A DNA stretch of 64,000 nt from Psychrobacillus sp042945595 (lineage in GTDB: Bacteria; Bacillota; Bacilli; Bacillales_A; Planococcaceae), in the NCBI RefSeq assembly GCF_042945595.1, contig NZ_CP168493.1:3658001-3722000 (forward strand). Reading direction: 5' to 3'. The notes below the pieces were generated by a model. It searched no databases. It was not told where the DNA came from and saw only the letters and a program-made list of their open reading frames with translations. Position 1 is the stretch's first letter. Every line of letters starts with the position of its first letter. This document shows positions 50,915 through 60,103 of this stretch, in pieces. The position numbers were made by a program, and so were the translations under genes.

Positions 50915-51256
50915 TTACTCACATGAAATACGTAATCCCTGCTGTTCTAATTCTTGTAGTTGAAAATCTTGGTTTGGAAGATGATGAATTATACTCTGGA
51001 TGAGTTGATGCACATCACTTTCATTATTTAATGAATAGATAATCCATTGCCCTTTTCTTGTTTCCCGCACCAATCCAGCGTCTTTTAACTTTCTTATGTG
51101 TTGACTTATAGCGGGTTGACTTACTTTGAATACTTCAACAAATTCACAAACGCAATAATCATGCGAATCCAACATTTTAATCATTGTTAGTCTTGTTTTG
51201 TCACCCAAGAGCTTCAGAATTGTTGCAGCTTTTTCTATTTCGATTGTTGATAACAC
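50915..51256 (-). CDS. arsR: ArsR-family arsenic repressor
   Basis: The 113-residue SmtB/ArsR winged-helix repressor has the metalloid-binding CVC in DYCVCEFVE within the first helix region, the recognition helix VSQPAISQHIRKLKDAGLV and the wing RKGQWIIYSLN. It derepresses the operon when As(III) binds. A GTG start at 51256 is nine bases after GAGGAGG; the ATG at 51274 would overlap that site. Confidence 0.94.
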   Translation of the reverse strand: MLSTIEIEKAATILKLLGDKTRLTMIKMLDSHDYCVCEFVEVFKVSQPAISQHIRKLKDAGLVRETRKGQWIIYSLNNESDVHQLIQSIIHHLPNQDFQLQELEQQGLRISCE

Positions 51257-51280
51257 TATAATATACCTCCTCATTCACTA

Positions 51281-51326
51281 TATAACCATTTGCTTATATA
51301 CTAATTTACTTATATATAATTTGCAA
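51281..51326 (-). promoter_or_regulatory. arsRBC promoter and operator-like repeat
   Basis: On the minus strand TTGCAA (51321-51326) and TAGTAT (51298-51303) are 17 bases apart. The adjacent TATAAGCAAATGGTTATA (51281-51298) is an imperfect inverted repeat at the transcription start, the usual place of an ArsR operator. Confidence 0.65.
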
Positions 51327-51410
51327 CTTTATTTTATTGTTATGTTGGTTTCCTACTTTTTTGTCATTTAGCAAGTAATGAAATATTTATAGTCTCTCTT
51401 TTAATTATTA

Positions 51411-51444
51411 AAAAAATCCCAAACCAATTGGGTTTGGGATTTTT
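51411..51444. terminator. Terminator downstream of glmS
   Basis: The arms AAAATCCCAAACC and GGTTTGGGATTTT are flanked by A and T runs on both sides, so it can work in both directions. On the minus strand it ends glmS. Confidence 0.88.
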
Positions 51445-51460
51445 GAAATATCTTTTATAT

Positions 51461-51500
51461 CAGTACCCGACTTTGTTGTCCAGTACCCGACTTTGTTGTC
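51461..51500 (+). repeat. 20-base tandem pair, repeat D, locus 2
   Basis: CAGTACCCGACTTTGTTGTC occurs twice in exact succession and is followed by ATTCAACA, as at 43741-43780. It lies between the glmS stop codon and the glmS terminator, so it would be transcribed in antisense as part of the glmS 3' end. Confidence 0.9.
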
Positions 51501-51532
51501 ATTCAACACATTTATCGCAAATTTAACATTTT

Positions 51533-53335
51533 TTATTCCACTGTTACCGACTTCGCCAAGTTTCTTGGTTTATCCACGTCACAGCCTCTATGCAATGCTG
51601 CGTAATAGCTGATTAGTTGTAATGGAATTACTGCTACTAGCGGAGCGAATAGCTCGTGTACTTTTGGAAGTACGAAGCGATCGCCTTCTTCTTCATGACC
51701 TTCCATAGCAATGATGCATGGGTTTGCGCCACGTGCTACTACTTCTTTTACGTTTCCACGAATGTTCAGGCTCACTGCTTGTTGAGTGGCAAGAGCGAAA
51801 ATCGGTGTACCGTCTTCGATTAGAGCGATTGTACCGTGTTTTAGTTCTCCGCCTGCAAAGCCTTCTGCTTGAATATATGAAATTTCTTTTAGTTTTAGAG
51901 CACCTTCTAGACTTACGTAGAAGTCGATGTTGCGTCCGATGAAGAATGCATTTCTAGTTGTTGCTAAAAATTCTGTTGCGATTTGTTCCATTTCTTCTTT
52001 GGAATCCACGATTGCTTGCACCGCATTTGCTGCAATCCCTAGTTCTTTGACTACATCAAAGGCTAGTGTTTTCCCTTGAGACTGTGCGTATACAGAAGCT
52101 GATACCATTAATACTGCAACTTGAGCAACATAAGCTTTTGTAGATGCAACTGCAATTTCAGGACCAGCATGAAGTAATAATGTATGATCTGCTTCTCGAG
52201 AAAGTGTTGACCCTGGTACGTTTGTCATTGTAATCGTTGGGTAACCTTTTTCTTTTATTTTCACAAGTACTTGTCTGCTATCTGCAGTTTCACCTGATTG
52301 TGTTAGGAACATAAATAATGGTTTCTCTGATAGAAGTGGCATGTTGTAGCCAAATTCACTAGAAATATGCACTTCTACTGGAATACCAGCAATTTTTTCG
52401 AAGTATTCTTTACCGATCAATCCACCATGATAGCTTGTTCCTGCTGCAATAATATATAAACGGTCTGCATCATGAAGTGCATCTAAAATAGCTTGATCAA
52501 TTGTAAGCTCACCTTGTTCATTTTGGTATGCTTGAATTATTTTACGGATTACAGCAGGTTGTTCATCCATTTCTTTAAGCATATAGTGAGGATATGTTCC
52601 TTTTTCAATATCACTCATATCAAGTTCCGCTTTGTATGAAGCACGTTTTACTTTTGTTCCATCTAGTTTTTGAATTTCAACAGAATCTTTTTGAACGATT
52701 ACGATTTCTTGGTCATGAAGCTCTACATACTGCTCCGTAACTTGTAGCATCGCCATAGCGTCTGAAGCTACAACATTAAATCCATCACCAATTCCTACTA
52801 ATAGTGGTGATTTATTTTTCGCTACATAAATCGTATTTTTATCTTCTTTGTCTAGTAGAGCAAGTGCATACGATCCGTGAATGAGATGTAATGTTTTTCT
52901 AAGAGCATCTACTGTAGAAAGACCGTCTTGTGAGAATTTCTCAATAAGCTGAACAATTACTTCTGTATCCGTGTCAGATGCCATTTCTACATTAGGTAAA
53001 TACGCTTTTTTCATTAGGTGATAGTTTTCAATAACACCATTATGCACAAGCGTAAAACGTTTTGTTGTACTTTGATGTGGATGTGCGTTTAGTTGGTTTG
53101 GAACTCCATGAGTTGCCCAACGCGTATGACCAATTCCAAGCTTCGCATCTACATCTTCATCTACTACGTCACGTAAATCAGCTATACGTCCTTTTTCTTT
53201 GAAAACGACTACGCCTTCTTTATTTAACACAGCAATCCCCGCAGAGTCGTATCCACGGTACTCTAATTTTTCTAAACCATTTAACAAAATTTCTTTAACA
53301 TCTGCTTCTCCAATATATCCTACAATTCCACACAT
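51533..53335 (-). CDS. glmS: Glutamine--fructose-6-phosphate aminotransferase (GlmS)
   Basis: The 600-residue enzyme starts MCGIVGYIGEADVKEILLNG with the nucleophile Cys2 of the glutaminase domain, has RGYDSAGI and HTRWATHG, then two SIS domains (AAGTSYHGGLIGKEYF and QSGETADS) and the C-terminal DVDKPRNLAKSVTVE. It makes glucosamine-6-phosphate for the cell wall. The ATG at 53335 gives the exact family N-terminus with GGAGG upstream. The 5' leader contains the glmS ribozyme, so it is controlled by its product. Confidence 0.98.
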   Translation of the reverse strand: MCGIVGYIGEADVKEILLNGLEKLEYRGYDSAGIAVLNKEGVVVFKEKGRIADLRDVVDEDVDAKLGIGHTRWATHGVPNQLNAHPHQSTTKRFTLVHNGVIENYHLMKKAYLPNVEMASDTDTEVIVQLIEKFSQDGLSTVDALRKTLHLIHGSYALALLDKEDKNTIYVAKNKSPLLVGIGDGFNVVASDAMAMLQVTEQYVELHDQEIVIVQKDSVEIQKLDGTKVKRASYKAELDMSDIEKGTYPHYMLKEMDEQPAVIRKIIQAYQNEQGELTIDQAILDALHDADRLYIIAAGTSYHGGLIGKEYFEKIAGIPVEVHISSEFGYNMPLLSEKPLFMFLTQSGETADSRQVLVKIKEKGYPTITMTNVPGSTLSREADHTLLLHAGPEIAVASTKAYVAQVAVLMVSASVYAQSQGKTLAFDVVKELGIAANAVQAIVDSKEEMEQIATEFLATTRNAFFIGRNIDFYVSLEGALKLKEISYIQAEGFAGGELKHGTIALIEDGTPIFALATQQAVSLNIRGNVKEVVARGANPCIIAMEGHEEEGDRFVLPKVHELFAPLVAVIPLQLISYYAALHRGCDVDKPRNLAKSVTVE

Positions 53336-53384
53336 AATCTTATTTCCTCCATTTACATTCATGTCAAAATAAGCTCCCTGCACA

Positions 53385-53574
53385 TTTAGCGCAGTAGCTC
53401 ATTAAGCTAAGAATGCCTTCTTTTCCCCTCTGTCATACAATCACTCGTATGGTTTATGAAAAAGAATAACAACCGGGCAAATACGGTCGGGAGGCATCCG
53501 CCGAAAGTTCGATAACCTCCACCTCGTCTGCTGAAGATACATTTCCGTCCAATTTCTTCAGCTCTGGCGCTATA
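53385..53574 (-). ncRNA. glmS ribozyme riboswitch
   Basis: The minus-strand leader reads ATTATA then GCGCCAGAGCTG, with predicted self-cleavage between A53571 and G53570, the paired AGCTGAAGAAATT.../CTTCAGC helix, GACGAGGTGGAGGTTATCGA, ACTTTCGGCGGATGCCTCCCG, and further downstream helices. These blocks match the conserved core of the glmS ribozyme of Bacillus. Glucosamine-6-phosphate activates cleavage and lowers glmS expression. The 3' limit is approximate. Confidence 0.95.
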
Positions 53575-53676
53575 ATTGTTTTCCTGTTTTTACGCGTTTC
53601 TTGTCCCTCCATTTCTACGCGTTTGCTGTAATGTTAGTTCATACAAGAGGTATGACAACTTAAAATCAGCATCTCT

Positions 53677-53705
53677 ATCATACTTAAATTAAATTCCATA
53701 GTCAA
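53677..53705 (-). promoter_or_regulatory. glmS promoter
   Basis: TTGACT (53700-53705) and TATGAT (53677-53682) are separated by 17 bases on the minus strand, about 100 bases before the ribozyme cleavage site. Confidence 0.75.
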
Positions 53706-53781
53706 TTAAGTACTCCTACTATAAATGCAATAACAATACAATTTGCTACACAAAAAGAGCCACATATCCGTGGCTCTTCGT

Positions 53782-54309
53782 TTAACCGGTAATCGCACCA
53801 TATATTAAAGCTAATAAAATGACAAATGCGGGATGAACTTTGAACTTAACTAATAATAGCAAGCTTGCAGCTATTAGTATGATTGAACTCCACATCCCCA
53901 ATCCTATAACTGATTCTTGCGCAAACTGGATGGTCATAAAGCCTAGTAAAACGGCTATAATCGGTCGAATAAACTTCGATAAGTTTTTTACTTCCGGAGA
54001 ATCTTTATACTTTAATAAGATGGCCATCATACCGATCATTAATATTAAAGCGGGAGCTATAGTGGCAAACATTGCGATGAAGGAACCTAATATACCACCC
54101 TCCGTGTAACCAATATAACCTGCCATTTTCGTAGCAATTGGTCCAGGTAGTGAGTTTCCAATAGCTACTACTTCGCTGAATTCTTGTGTTGTCATCCAGC
54201 CATATTTCCCAACTACTTCATGTTCCACTAATGGTATGGAGGCTGGACCTCCTCCATAGCCTAGTATATTCGGAATAAAAAAGGCTAGAAATATACGCCA
54301 ATAGATCAT
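53782..54309 (-). CDS. Half-size chromate transporter subunit 2 (CHR family)
   Basis: The 175-residue membrane protein has the CHR-domain motifs FFIPNILGYGGGPASIPLVE, GNSLPGPIATKMAGYIGY and five to six helices. Short-chain CHR proteins work in pairs, as YwrA/YwrB do in Bacillus; the partner is encoded directly upstream with a four-base overlap. Reported activity is chromate efflux, but the natural substrate in a peptide/GGT operon is uncertain. Confidence 0.9.
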   Translation of the reverse strand: MIYWRIFLAFFIPNILGYGGGPASIPLVEHEVVGKYGWMTTQEFSEVVAIGNSLPGPIATKMAGYIGYTEGGILGSFIAMFATIAPALILMIGMMAILLKYKDSPEVKNLSKFIRPIIAVLLGFMTIQFAQESVIGLGMWSSIILIAASLLLLVKFKVHPAFVILLALIYGAITG

Positions 54310-54902
54310 ATTTTCTTCCTCCTTTTAAGTAAGGGGGCGAACACAAGAACTATGCACGCTAAAATTACAATGGCAGGATGAATATGTAGAACTTCTATTA
54401 ATACAGTTGAAAGAACTATTAACAATAATGCCTTCAACCAACCAAGAGATTCTCCTGATTTCTTTATAAAGTCCCACGTTAATTGACCAAGCAATACCGC
54501 TACTACTGGTATTACGGCGATAGACATATTTTGCACTTTCGGAATATCCTTATACTTTTGTATTAATCCCAATAATAAAATCATCATTAATACAGTCGGA
54601 ATTACGGATACAATAATTGCATTTAAACAACCCCATATACCCGCTATTCGGTAACCGATATACCCTGCCATTTTTGTGTTAATTGGTCCAGGCAACGTAT
54701 TTGCAAGAGCAAGAGTGTCTCCAAATTCATCTTCATTCATCCAGCCATATTTTTTTACAACCTCTTGATGAACGAGTGGTATAGAAGATGGACCCCCTCC
54801 GAATCCAAGAATCCCTGAACGGAAAAAGGCTATACTTATATCCCTATGAAGAACATGACCTGGACGCCCGGATTTGTTCTTCATTGCAATACTTTTTACC
54901 AA
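54306..54902 (-). CDS. Half-size chromate transporter subunit 1 (CHR family)
   Basis: The 198-residue protein carries AFFRSGILGFGGGPSSIPLV, ANTLPGPINTKMAGYIGYRI and a basic C-terminus KRRKKI. It pairs with the following CHR protein. Its start region overlaps the end of the gamma-glutamyltransferase gene by seven bases, placing it in the same transcription unit. In-frame start choices (ATG 54884) would shorten it by six residues. Confidence 0.88.
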   Translation of the reverse strand: MVKSIAMKNKSGRPGHVLHRDISIAFFRSGILGFGGGPSSIPLVHQEVVKKYGWMNEDEFGDTLALANTLPGPINTKMAGYIGYRIAGIWGCLNAIIVSVIPTVLMMILLLGLIQKYKDIPKVQNMSIAVIPVVAVLLGQLTWDFIKKSGESLGWLKALLLIVLSTVLIEVLHIHPAIVILACIVLVFAPLLKRRKKI

Positions 54903-56500
54903 ACCGCTATAGCTCCATCCGTTCGAGATTCAGTTCCGCCTTGAAGTACACCCGTCTCCGCATTTCTCCAAATAATTTGTCCACGTCCAAAACTTCCGGT
55001 ATCTGGCGCAATATGAATGTCATGACCTTTCCTTACTAAACTTTGTACAAGATAGTTTGGAAATTCGGGTTCGACATGCACAGTTTTCCCGTTTATCCAT
55101 TGCCATCTTGGCATATCAAGCGCCGCTTGTGGGTTTATTAAATAATCGACCGTGTTCGTAACTATTTGGAAATGGCCTTGAGGTTGCATATATCCGCCCA
55201 TTACGCCAAATGGTCCAACTGCTTGACCATCTTTGGTTAGGAATCCGGGAATAATCGTATTATATGATCGTTTACCCGGTTTGATAAAGTTTGGATGAGA
55301 CTCATCTAGTGAAAAATCATGTCCACGATTTTGCAATGCAATTCCTGTACCTGGTACAACGACACCTGAGCCAAATCCCATATAATTACTTTGGATGTAA
55401 GAAACCATGTTTCCTTCTTCGTCAGCCGTAGCCAAATAAACAGTGCCACCTTTAGGTAATTCATATGGTTTAGGATAGCTTGCTTCCTCTTCAATAGTTG
55501 CTGCACGTTCTTTCGCGTATTCTTCTGAAAGTAACCGCTCCACGCTTACTGGCATTTCTTCAAGCTCTGTAATGAAAGCTTTTCCGTCTGTAAATGCTAA
55601 TTTCATTGCTTCGATTTGTTGGTGAATTGTATTCGCGCTTTGCCATTCCGGTTTTGCGAGCTCCTTAAACACATTTAGTGCCATGAGTGCTATCATTCCT
55701 TGCCCATTTGGTGGTATTTCCCACACGTCATAGCCACGATAATTCGTCGAAACTGGCTCAACCCATTCAGGTTTATAGGTCGCTAAATCTTCTTTTGATA
55801 AATAACCGTTATGCTGTTTCATAAAAGTATCTATTTTATTTGCAATTTCCCCTTCATAGAAATCACGAGCATTCGTTTCACCAATTGCACGTAATGTTTT
55901 CGCATGATCAGGTGAAGACCATATTTCTCCGATTTCTGGAGCCTTTCCATTAGGTGCAAATGTCTCGAACCAAGATGTAAATTCTTCCGAGGTACAGTTC
56001 TCTTTAAACTTTCTATACGCCATTTTCCAGTACTTACCGAGAATCGGTGTTAAAGGATAACCTTCTTCCGCGTATCGAATTGCGGGCATTAGAACGTCTT
56101 TAAGTGGTAGTTTTCCAAACTTTTCCGATAACTCTGCCCATGCCGCTGGAACTCCAGGTACAGTTATCGGAATGACACCGTATACCGGCATCTTTTCGTG
56201 TCCTTTTTGTTTAATTTTATTTGCAGAAATCGACCTTGGTGCTGGTCCCGATGCATTTAACCCATGAAGCTTGTCTTTTGTCCAAACTAAAGCAAATGCA
56301 TCTCCACCTATTCCATTTGACGTAGGTTCTACTACTGTAAGCGCCGCTGCAGTAGCAATTGCCGCGTCAATAGCATTCCCTCCTTTTTGAAGGATTTCTA
56401 GCCCTGCTTGAGCTGCCAATGGTTGCGATGTTGCAACCATTCCTTTTTTAGCGAATATGGTATGCCGTTTCGCTGCAAACGGGTGATGTAAGTAATCCAT
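54896..56500 (-). CDS. Gamma-glutamyltransferase family protein (YwrD-like)
   Basis: The 534-residue Ntn-hydrolase precursor has KGMVATSQPLAAQAGLEILQ with GGNAIDAAIATAAAL, the substrate Arg/Gly segment GIGGDAFALVW, and a predicted autocleavage Thr in PKGGTVYLATADEEGN near residue 350. There is no signal peptide, as in YwrD. It transfers or hydrolyses gamma-glutamyl groups. The ATG at 56500 with GAGGGGG upstream begins MDYLHHPFAAKRHT, the family start; the long upstream in-frame extension overlaps the oppF-like gene and is rejected. Confidence 0.9.
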   Translation of the reverse strand: MDYLHHPFAAKRHTIFAKKGMVATSQPLAAQAGLEILQKGGNAIDAAIATAAALTVVEPTSNGIGGDAFALVWTKDKLHGLNASGPAPRSISANKIKQKGHEKMPVYGVIPITVPGVPAAWAELSEKFGKLPLKDVLMPAIRYAEEGYPLTPILGKYWKMAYRKFKENCTSEEFTSWFETFAPNGKAPEIGEIWSSPDHAKTLRAIGETNARDFYEGEIANKIDTFMKQHNGYLSKEDLATYKPEWVEPVSTNYRGYDVWEIPPNGQGMIALMALNVFKELAKPEWQSANTIHQQIEAMKLAFTDGKAFITELEEMPVSVERLLSEEYAKERAATIEEEASYPKPYELPKGGTVYLATADEEGNMVSYIQSNYMGFGSGVVVPGTGIALQNRGHDFSLDESHPNFIKPGKRSYNTIIPGFLTKDGQAVGPFGVMGGYMQPQGHFQIVTNTVDYLINPQAALDMPRWQWINGKTVHVEPEFPNYLVQSLVRKGHDIHIAPDTGSFGRGQIIWRNAETGVLQGGTESRTDGAIAVW

Positions 56501-56534
56501 GATGTTCCCCCTCGTATTCTTTTCATATACTACT

Positions 56535-57527
56535 TTAAATGTTTGTTCCTGCAAAATGACACGCTGCAAAATGACCTTCTGCCACTTGTTCCCAACTAGG
56601 TTTTTTACTTCTACATATTTCCTGAGCAATAGGACATCTTGTATGAAACGGACATCCTGAAGGTGGATTTGCTGGGTTTGGTAAATCCCCTTGTAATCTA
56701 ATTCGATTTTTATTTGCATGAACAGATGGACGCGGAATTGCCGACAATAATGCTTGGGTATACGGATGAATTGGATTAGCGAATAAATCCTCCACAGTAG
56801 CAAGCTCAACCGTATTCCCTAAATACATAACTAAAACACGATCACAAAAATATCGAACAACACCTAAATCATGCGATATAAATAAATACGATAATTGATA
56901 CTTCTCTTGTAATAGCTTTAGTAATTTCAAAACTTGCGCTTGGACTGATACGTCTAATGCAGATACCGCTTCATCGCAGATGACGAATGAAGGATTTAAT
57001 GCAATAGCTCTAGCAATACCGATACGTTGTCTTTGACCACCACTAAATTCATGCGGATAGCGTTCATAATGCTCTTCCTTCAATCCCACTTCGTTTAGTA
57101 GATCTATAACTGCGGCTCGTTTTTCTTTTTGAGACATATTCGTATGCATTGTAAACACTTCTTCTAAAGCATGGCCAATTCGTTGTCTAGGGTCTAACGA
57201 AGCAAAAGGATCCTGAAAAATCATCTGCATTTCTTTTACAAACTTCAATTTTTCTTTTCTTTTCAAATCTTGTATTTCTTGATTTTGAAAAATGATTTTA
57301 CCTTCTGTTAAATCTTCCAATCCTAGAATTGCGCGCCCTAAAGTCGATTTTCCACAGCCCGATTCTCCTACTACCCCTAAGCTTTCTCCTTCATATAGCT
57401 TAAGCGAGACTTCTTCAACTGCTTTCACATGCCCTTGTACACGTTTTAATACTCCACCTTTAATCGGAAAGTACTTTTTTACTCCTTTTAATTCTAAGAG
57501 GATTTTCCGATCAGTTTTGGACGACAA
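56535..57527 (-). CDS. Peptide ABC transporter ATPase (OppF/DppF-like)
   Basis: The 330-residue ATPase has Walker A GESGCGKSTL, signature FSGGQRQRIGIA, Walker B VICDEAVSALD, and the C-terminal Cys-rich SGCPFHTRCPIAQEICRSKKP typical of OppF/DppF. The TTG at 57527 lies five bases after AAGGTGG and overlaps oppD by 17 bases; an ATG at 57557 would overlap by 47. It drives uptake of di- or oligopeptides with the OppD-like protein. Confidence 0.9.
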   Translation of the reverse strand: MSSKTDRKILLELKGVKKYFPIKGGVLKRVQGHVKAVEEVSLKLYEGESLGVVGESGCGKSTLGRAILGLEDLTEGKIIFQNQEIQDLKRKEKLKFVKEMQMIFQDPFASLDPRQRIGHALEEVFTMHTNMSQKEKRAAVIDLLNEVGLKEEHYERYPHEFSGGQRQRIGIARAIALNPSFVICDEAVSALDVSVQAQVLKLLKLLQEKYQLSYLFISHDLGVVRYFCDRVLVMYLGNTVELATVEDLFANPIHPYTQALLSAIPRPSVHANKNRIRLQGDLPNPANPPSGCPFHTRCPIAQEICRSKKPSWEQVAEGHFAACHFAGTNI

Positions 57528-58518
57528 AGTTACCACCTTGAATTTCCCCCTCTCCATGTAACCAACAACTTACAATATGTCCATGGCCTGTACTAAATTC
57601 TGGTGGAGCTATCTCACGGCATTTATCTGTAGCAAATTTGCAGCGAGGATGAAATCTACATCCATTAATTTTTTCTTGAAGACTAGGAAGTGACCCTGGT
57701 ATAGGTTCTAATTCAAAATCAGGATCGTCTACGTTAGGAACTGAATTTAATAACCCTATTGTATAAGGGTGCTTTGGGTTATCAAATATGTCTGCCACTA
57801 ACCCCTCTTCTACTTTTTTCCCGGCGTACATAACCATTACTCGATCTGCTACCTCTGCAACAACACCCATATCATGTGTAATTAACATAACGCCCATGTT
57901 GAGATTATCTTTTAATTCATTTATCAGGTCTAAGATTTGAGCTTGAATAGTTACATCCAGCGCTGTTGTTGGTTCGTCTGCTATTAATAGCCCAGGATTA
58001 CAGGCAAGTGCTATTGCAATCATTACACGTTGTCTCATTCCACCACTGAGTTCATGTGGATACTGATTCATACGTTTTTCCGGATAAGGAATACCTACTT
58101 GCACCAATAATTCTATCCCTTGTTTTGTGGCTTTACTTTTGCTTAACTTATGATGAATCATTAGAGGCTCACGTAACTGATATCCCACTGTCAAAACTGG
58201 ATTTAACGCTGTCATTGGCTCTTGGAAAATCATTGAGATTTTTGTGCCACGCATTTTTCTCATCTCTTCGTAAGGTAAGTTGTGTATTTCCTTTCCTTCG
58301 TATCTGATTTCCCCAGCCGCAATCCTTCCATTACTCGGAAGTAGACCGATAACCGATAAAGATGTAATACTTTTGCCACAACCAGACTCACCCACGATAC
58401 ACAACGTCTCGCCTTTCGCAATAGAAAAGGAGACATCTCGCACTGCTTGGACGTCCCCATCCGCAGTGCGAAATTCAGTAACTAAATGATTCACTTCCAG
58501 TAATGTCTCCCGCATCAT
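57511..58518 (-). CDS. Peptide ABC transporter ATPase (OppD/DppD-like)
   Basis: The 335-residue ATPase has Walker A GESGCGKSIT, signature LSGGMRQRVMIA, Walker B LLIADEPTTALD and the C-terminal Cys motif INGCRFHPRCKFATDKC, which may hold an Fe-S cluster in this family. It follows the binding-protein gene by five bases, and the ribosome site is weak (AGGTTAG), so translation may be coupled. Confidence 0.93.
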   Translation of the reverse strand: MMRETLLEVNHLVTEFRTADGDVQAVRDVSFSIAKGETLCIVGESGCGKSITSLSVIGLLPSNGRIAAGEIRYEGKEIHNLPYEEMRKMRGTKISMIFQEPMTALNPVLTVGYQLREPLMIHHKLSKSKATKQGIELLVQVGIPYPEKRMNQYPHELSGGMRQRVMIAIALACNPGLLIADEPTTALDVTIQAQILDLINELKDNLNMGVMLITHDMGVVAEVADRVMVMYAGKKVEEGLVADIFDNPKHPYTIGLLNSVPNVDDPDFELEPIPGSLPSLQEKINGCRFHPRCKFATDKCREIAPPEFSTGHGHIVSCWLHGEGEIQGGNFVVQN

Positions 58519-58523
58519 CTAAC

Positions 58524-60080
58524 CTACTTTCCAGTAATATTTTTTAAGTACCACTTACCATTAGGGTCTAATTCTAGCCCTGTATAAGCTTTATCTAGTG
58601 CCGCTGTAACCATTCCATGATACATTACTACTACTGCATTATCTTCAATCATCATTTTGTTCGCTTTGTCCAAAATTGTTTTTCGTTCATCTTGATCGAT
58701 TGCTGTTCGAGATTCTACAACTAATTTATCAAATGCTGGATTGCTATATTGAGCACGGTTTGAAGAACCTACATTATCGCTATGGAAGTTTGGATATAAC
58801 AACTCAGATCCATCTCCTGTTACATTTGACCAACTTAAGAAAGTAAGATCATAATCGCCTGCACGAGCAGTATCTAAGAATGTAGCCCATTCCATTGATT
58901 CAATTTGTACATTGAATCCCGCTTCCGTTAATTGAGCCTGGACTATTTCAGCCATTAAAGTAAAGTTAGAGCGATTTGCAGTTAATAATTTTATCGGTTT
59001 ATTTCCATACCCATTTTTCTTCACTAACGATTTTGCTTTTTCTAAATCATAAGGAGTACCTGCTTTATCTTCTGATGAATCATATCCGAAAACTTTCGGC
59101 CCAATAACACTATCACTACGAACTCCTAGTCCGTTTAATTTAGAAACAAATGCATCACGATCCATTGCTGATGCTACTGCTTCACGGAATTCAGGGTCTT
59201 TATTTATTTCTCTTAAATGATTAAATGCTAAGTAGTAAACTGGTGAACCATCTATTTTCTCGATATCTACATTATCCAGTGATTCTAGACGTTTCATTTG
59301 TTCTGTTGGTAAGTTATCAATAAATTGAACTTCTCCTGTTTGTAGCATGGAAATTGCAGTTGATATTTCTGGTACTACTTTATAAACTACTTTCTTTAAC
59401 TCAGGTGCACCACCCCAATACTCTTCATTTGCTTCTAGTACAATTTGATCCCCTGGCGTCCAACTTACAAATTTAAATGGACCTGTACCTACTGGTTCTT
59501 TCATTAAGTCTTGTTTTTGATCTGCTGTAGGACTAACGATGGCAGCATTCGTATGTGAAAGAGATGCTAAAAATGCACCATAAGGATATTTAGTTTTGAT
59601 TTCCACTGTATACTCATCTAAAACATTAATTGTGTCTACCGGTTCTAGTAATGATGCACGAGGTGCAGCTGTTGCAGGATCGCGCAATTTATCAAAAGTA
59701 TATTTCACAGCCTCCGCATTAAAAGGCGTTCCATCGTGGAACTTGATTCCTTCTTTTAATTTAATTACCCAAGTGTTTTCATCTGGTGTTTCATATGACT
59801 CCGCTAATTTAGGTTCAAATTCCATCGTTTCTACATTTCGTTGAAATAATTGTTCATACACTTGTTCAGTGATATTAGCTGATGGTGAGTCATTCATTAA
59901 AATAGGAGATAATCCTACTGCATCCGAAGTGGAAGCATAAGTAAAAGTTTTATTATTTACTGGAGTTTCACTAGTGGAATCCCCCGTTTTTTTTGGTGCA
60001 GATGCAGATTCATTACTTGAACATGCAGCTAATACGATTGACACGATAAATAAAACAACTAATAACAAATTCTTTTTCAT
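58524..60080 (-). CDS. Peptide-binding lipoprotein (SBP family 5)
   Basis: The 518-residue family 5 solute-binding protein has a lipoprotein signal (MKKNLLLVVLFIVSIVLAAC, Cys20) and family marks EPKLAESYETPDENTWVIKL, KFHDGTPFNAEAVKYTFD and EPVGTGPFKFVSW. It captures peptides, perhaps glutathione or gamma-glutamyl peptides given the GGT gene in the same operon (GsiB/DppA-like; inference). AGGGGGAAAAG precedes the ATG. Confidence 0.93.
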   Translation of the reverse strand: MKKNLLLVVLFIVSIVLAACSSNESASAPKKTGDSTSETPVNNKTFTYASTSDAVGLSPILMNDSPSANITEQVYEQLFQRNVETMEFEPKLAESYETPDENTWVIKLKEGIKFHDGTPFNAEAVKYTFDKLRDPATAAPRASLLEPVDTINVLDEYTVEIKTKYPYGAFLASLSHTNAAIVSPTADQKQDLMKEPVGTGPFKFVSWTPGDQIVLEANEEYWGGAPELKKVVYKVVPEISTAISMLQTGEVQFIDNLPTEQMKRLESLDNVDIEKIDGSPVYYLAFNHLREINKDPEFREAVASAMDRDAFVSKLNGLGVRSDSVIGPKVFGYDSSEDKAGTPYDLEKAKSLVKKNGYGNKPIKLLTANRSNFTLMAEIVQAQLTEAGFNVQIESMEWATFLDTARAGDYDLTFLSWSNVTGDGSELLYPNFHSDNVGSSNRAQYSNPAFDKLVVESRTAIDQDERKTILDKANKMMIEDNAVVVMYHGMVTAALDKAYTGLELDPNGKWYLKNITGK

Positions 60081-60103
60081 TTCTTTTCCCCCTATTATAA
60101 GTT

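Noticed and set aside
56501..56809. N-terminal extension of the gamma-glutamyltransferase frame
   Set aside because: It overlaps the well-conserved C-terminus of the OppF-like ATPase, and a strong ribosome site precedes the ATG at 56500.
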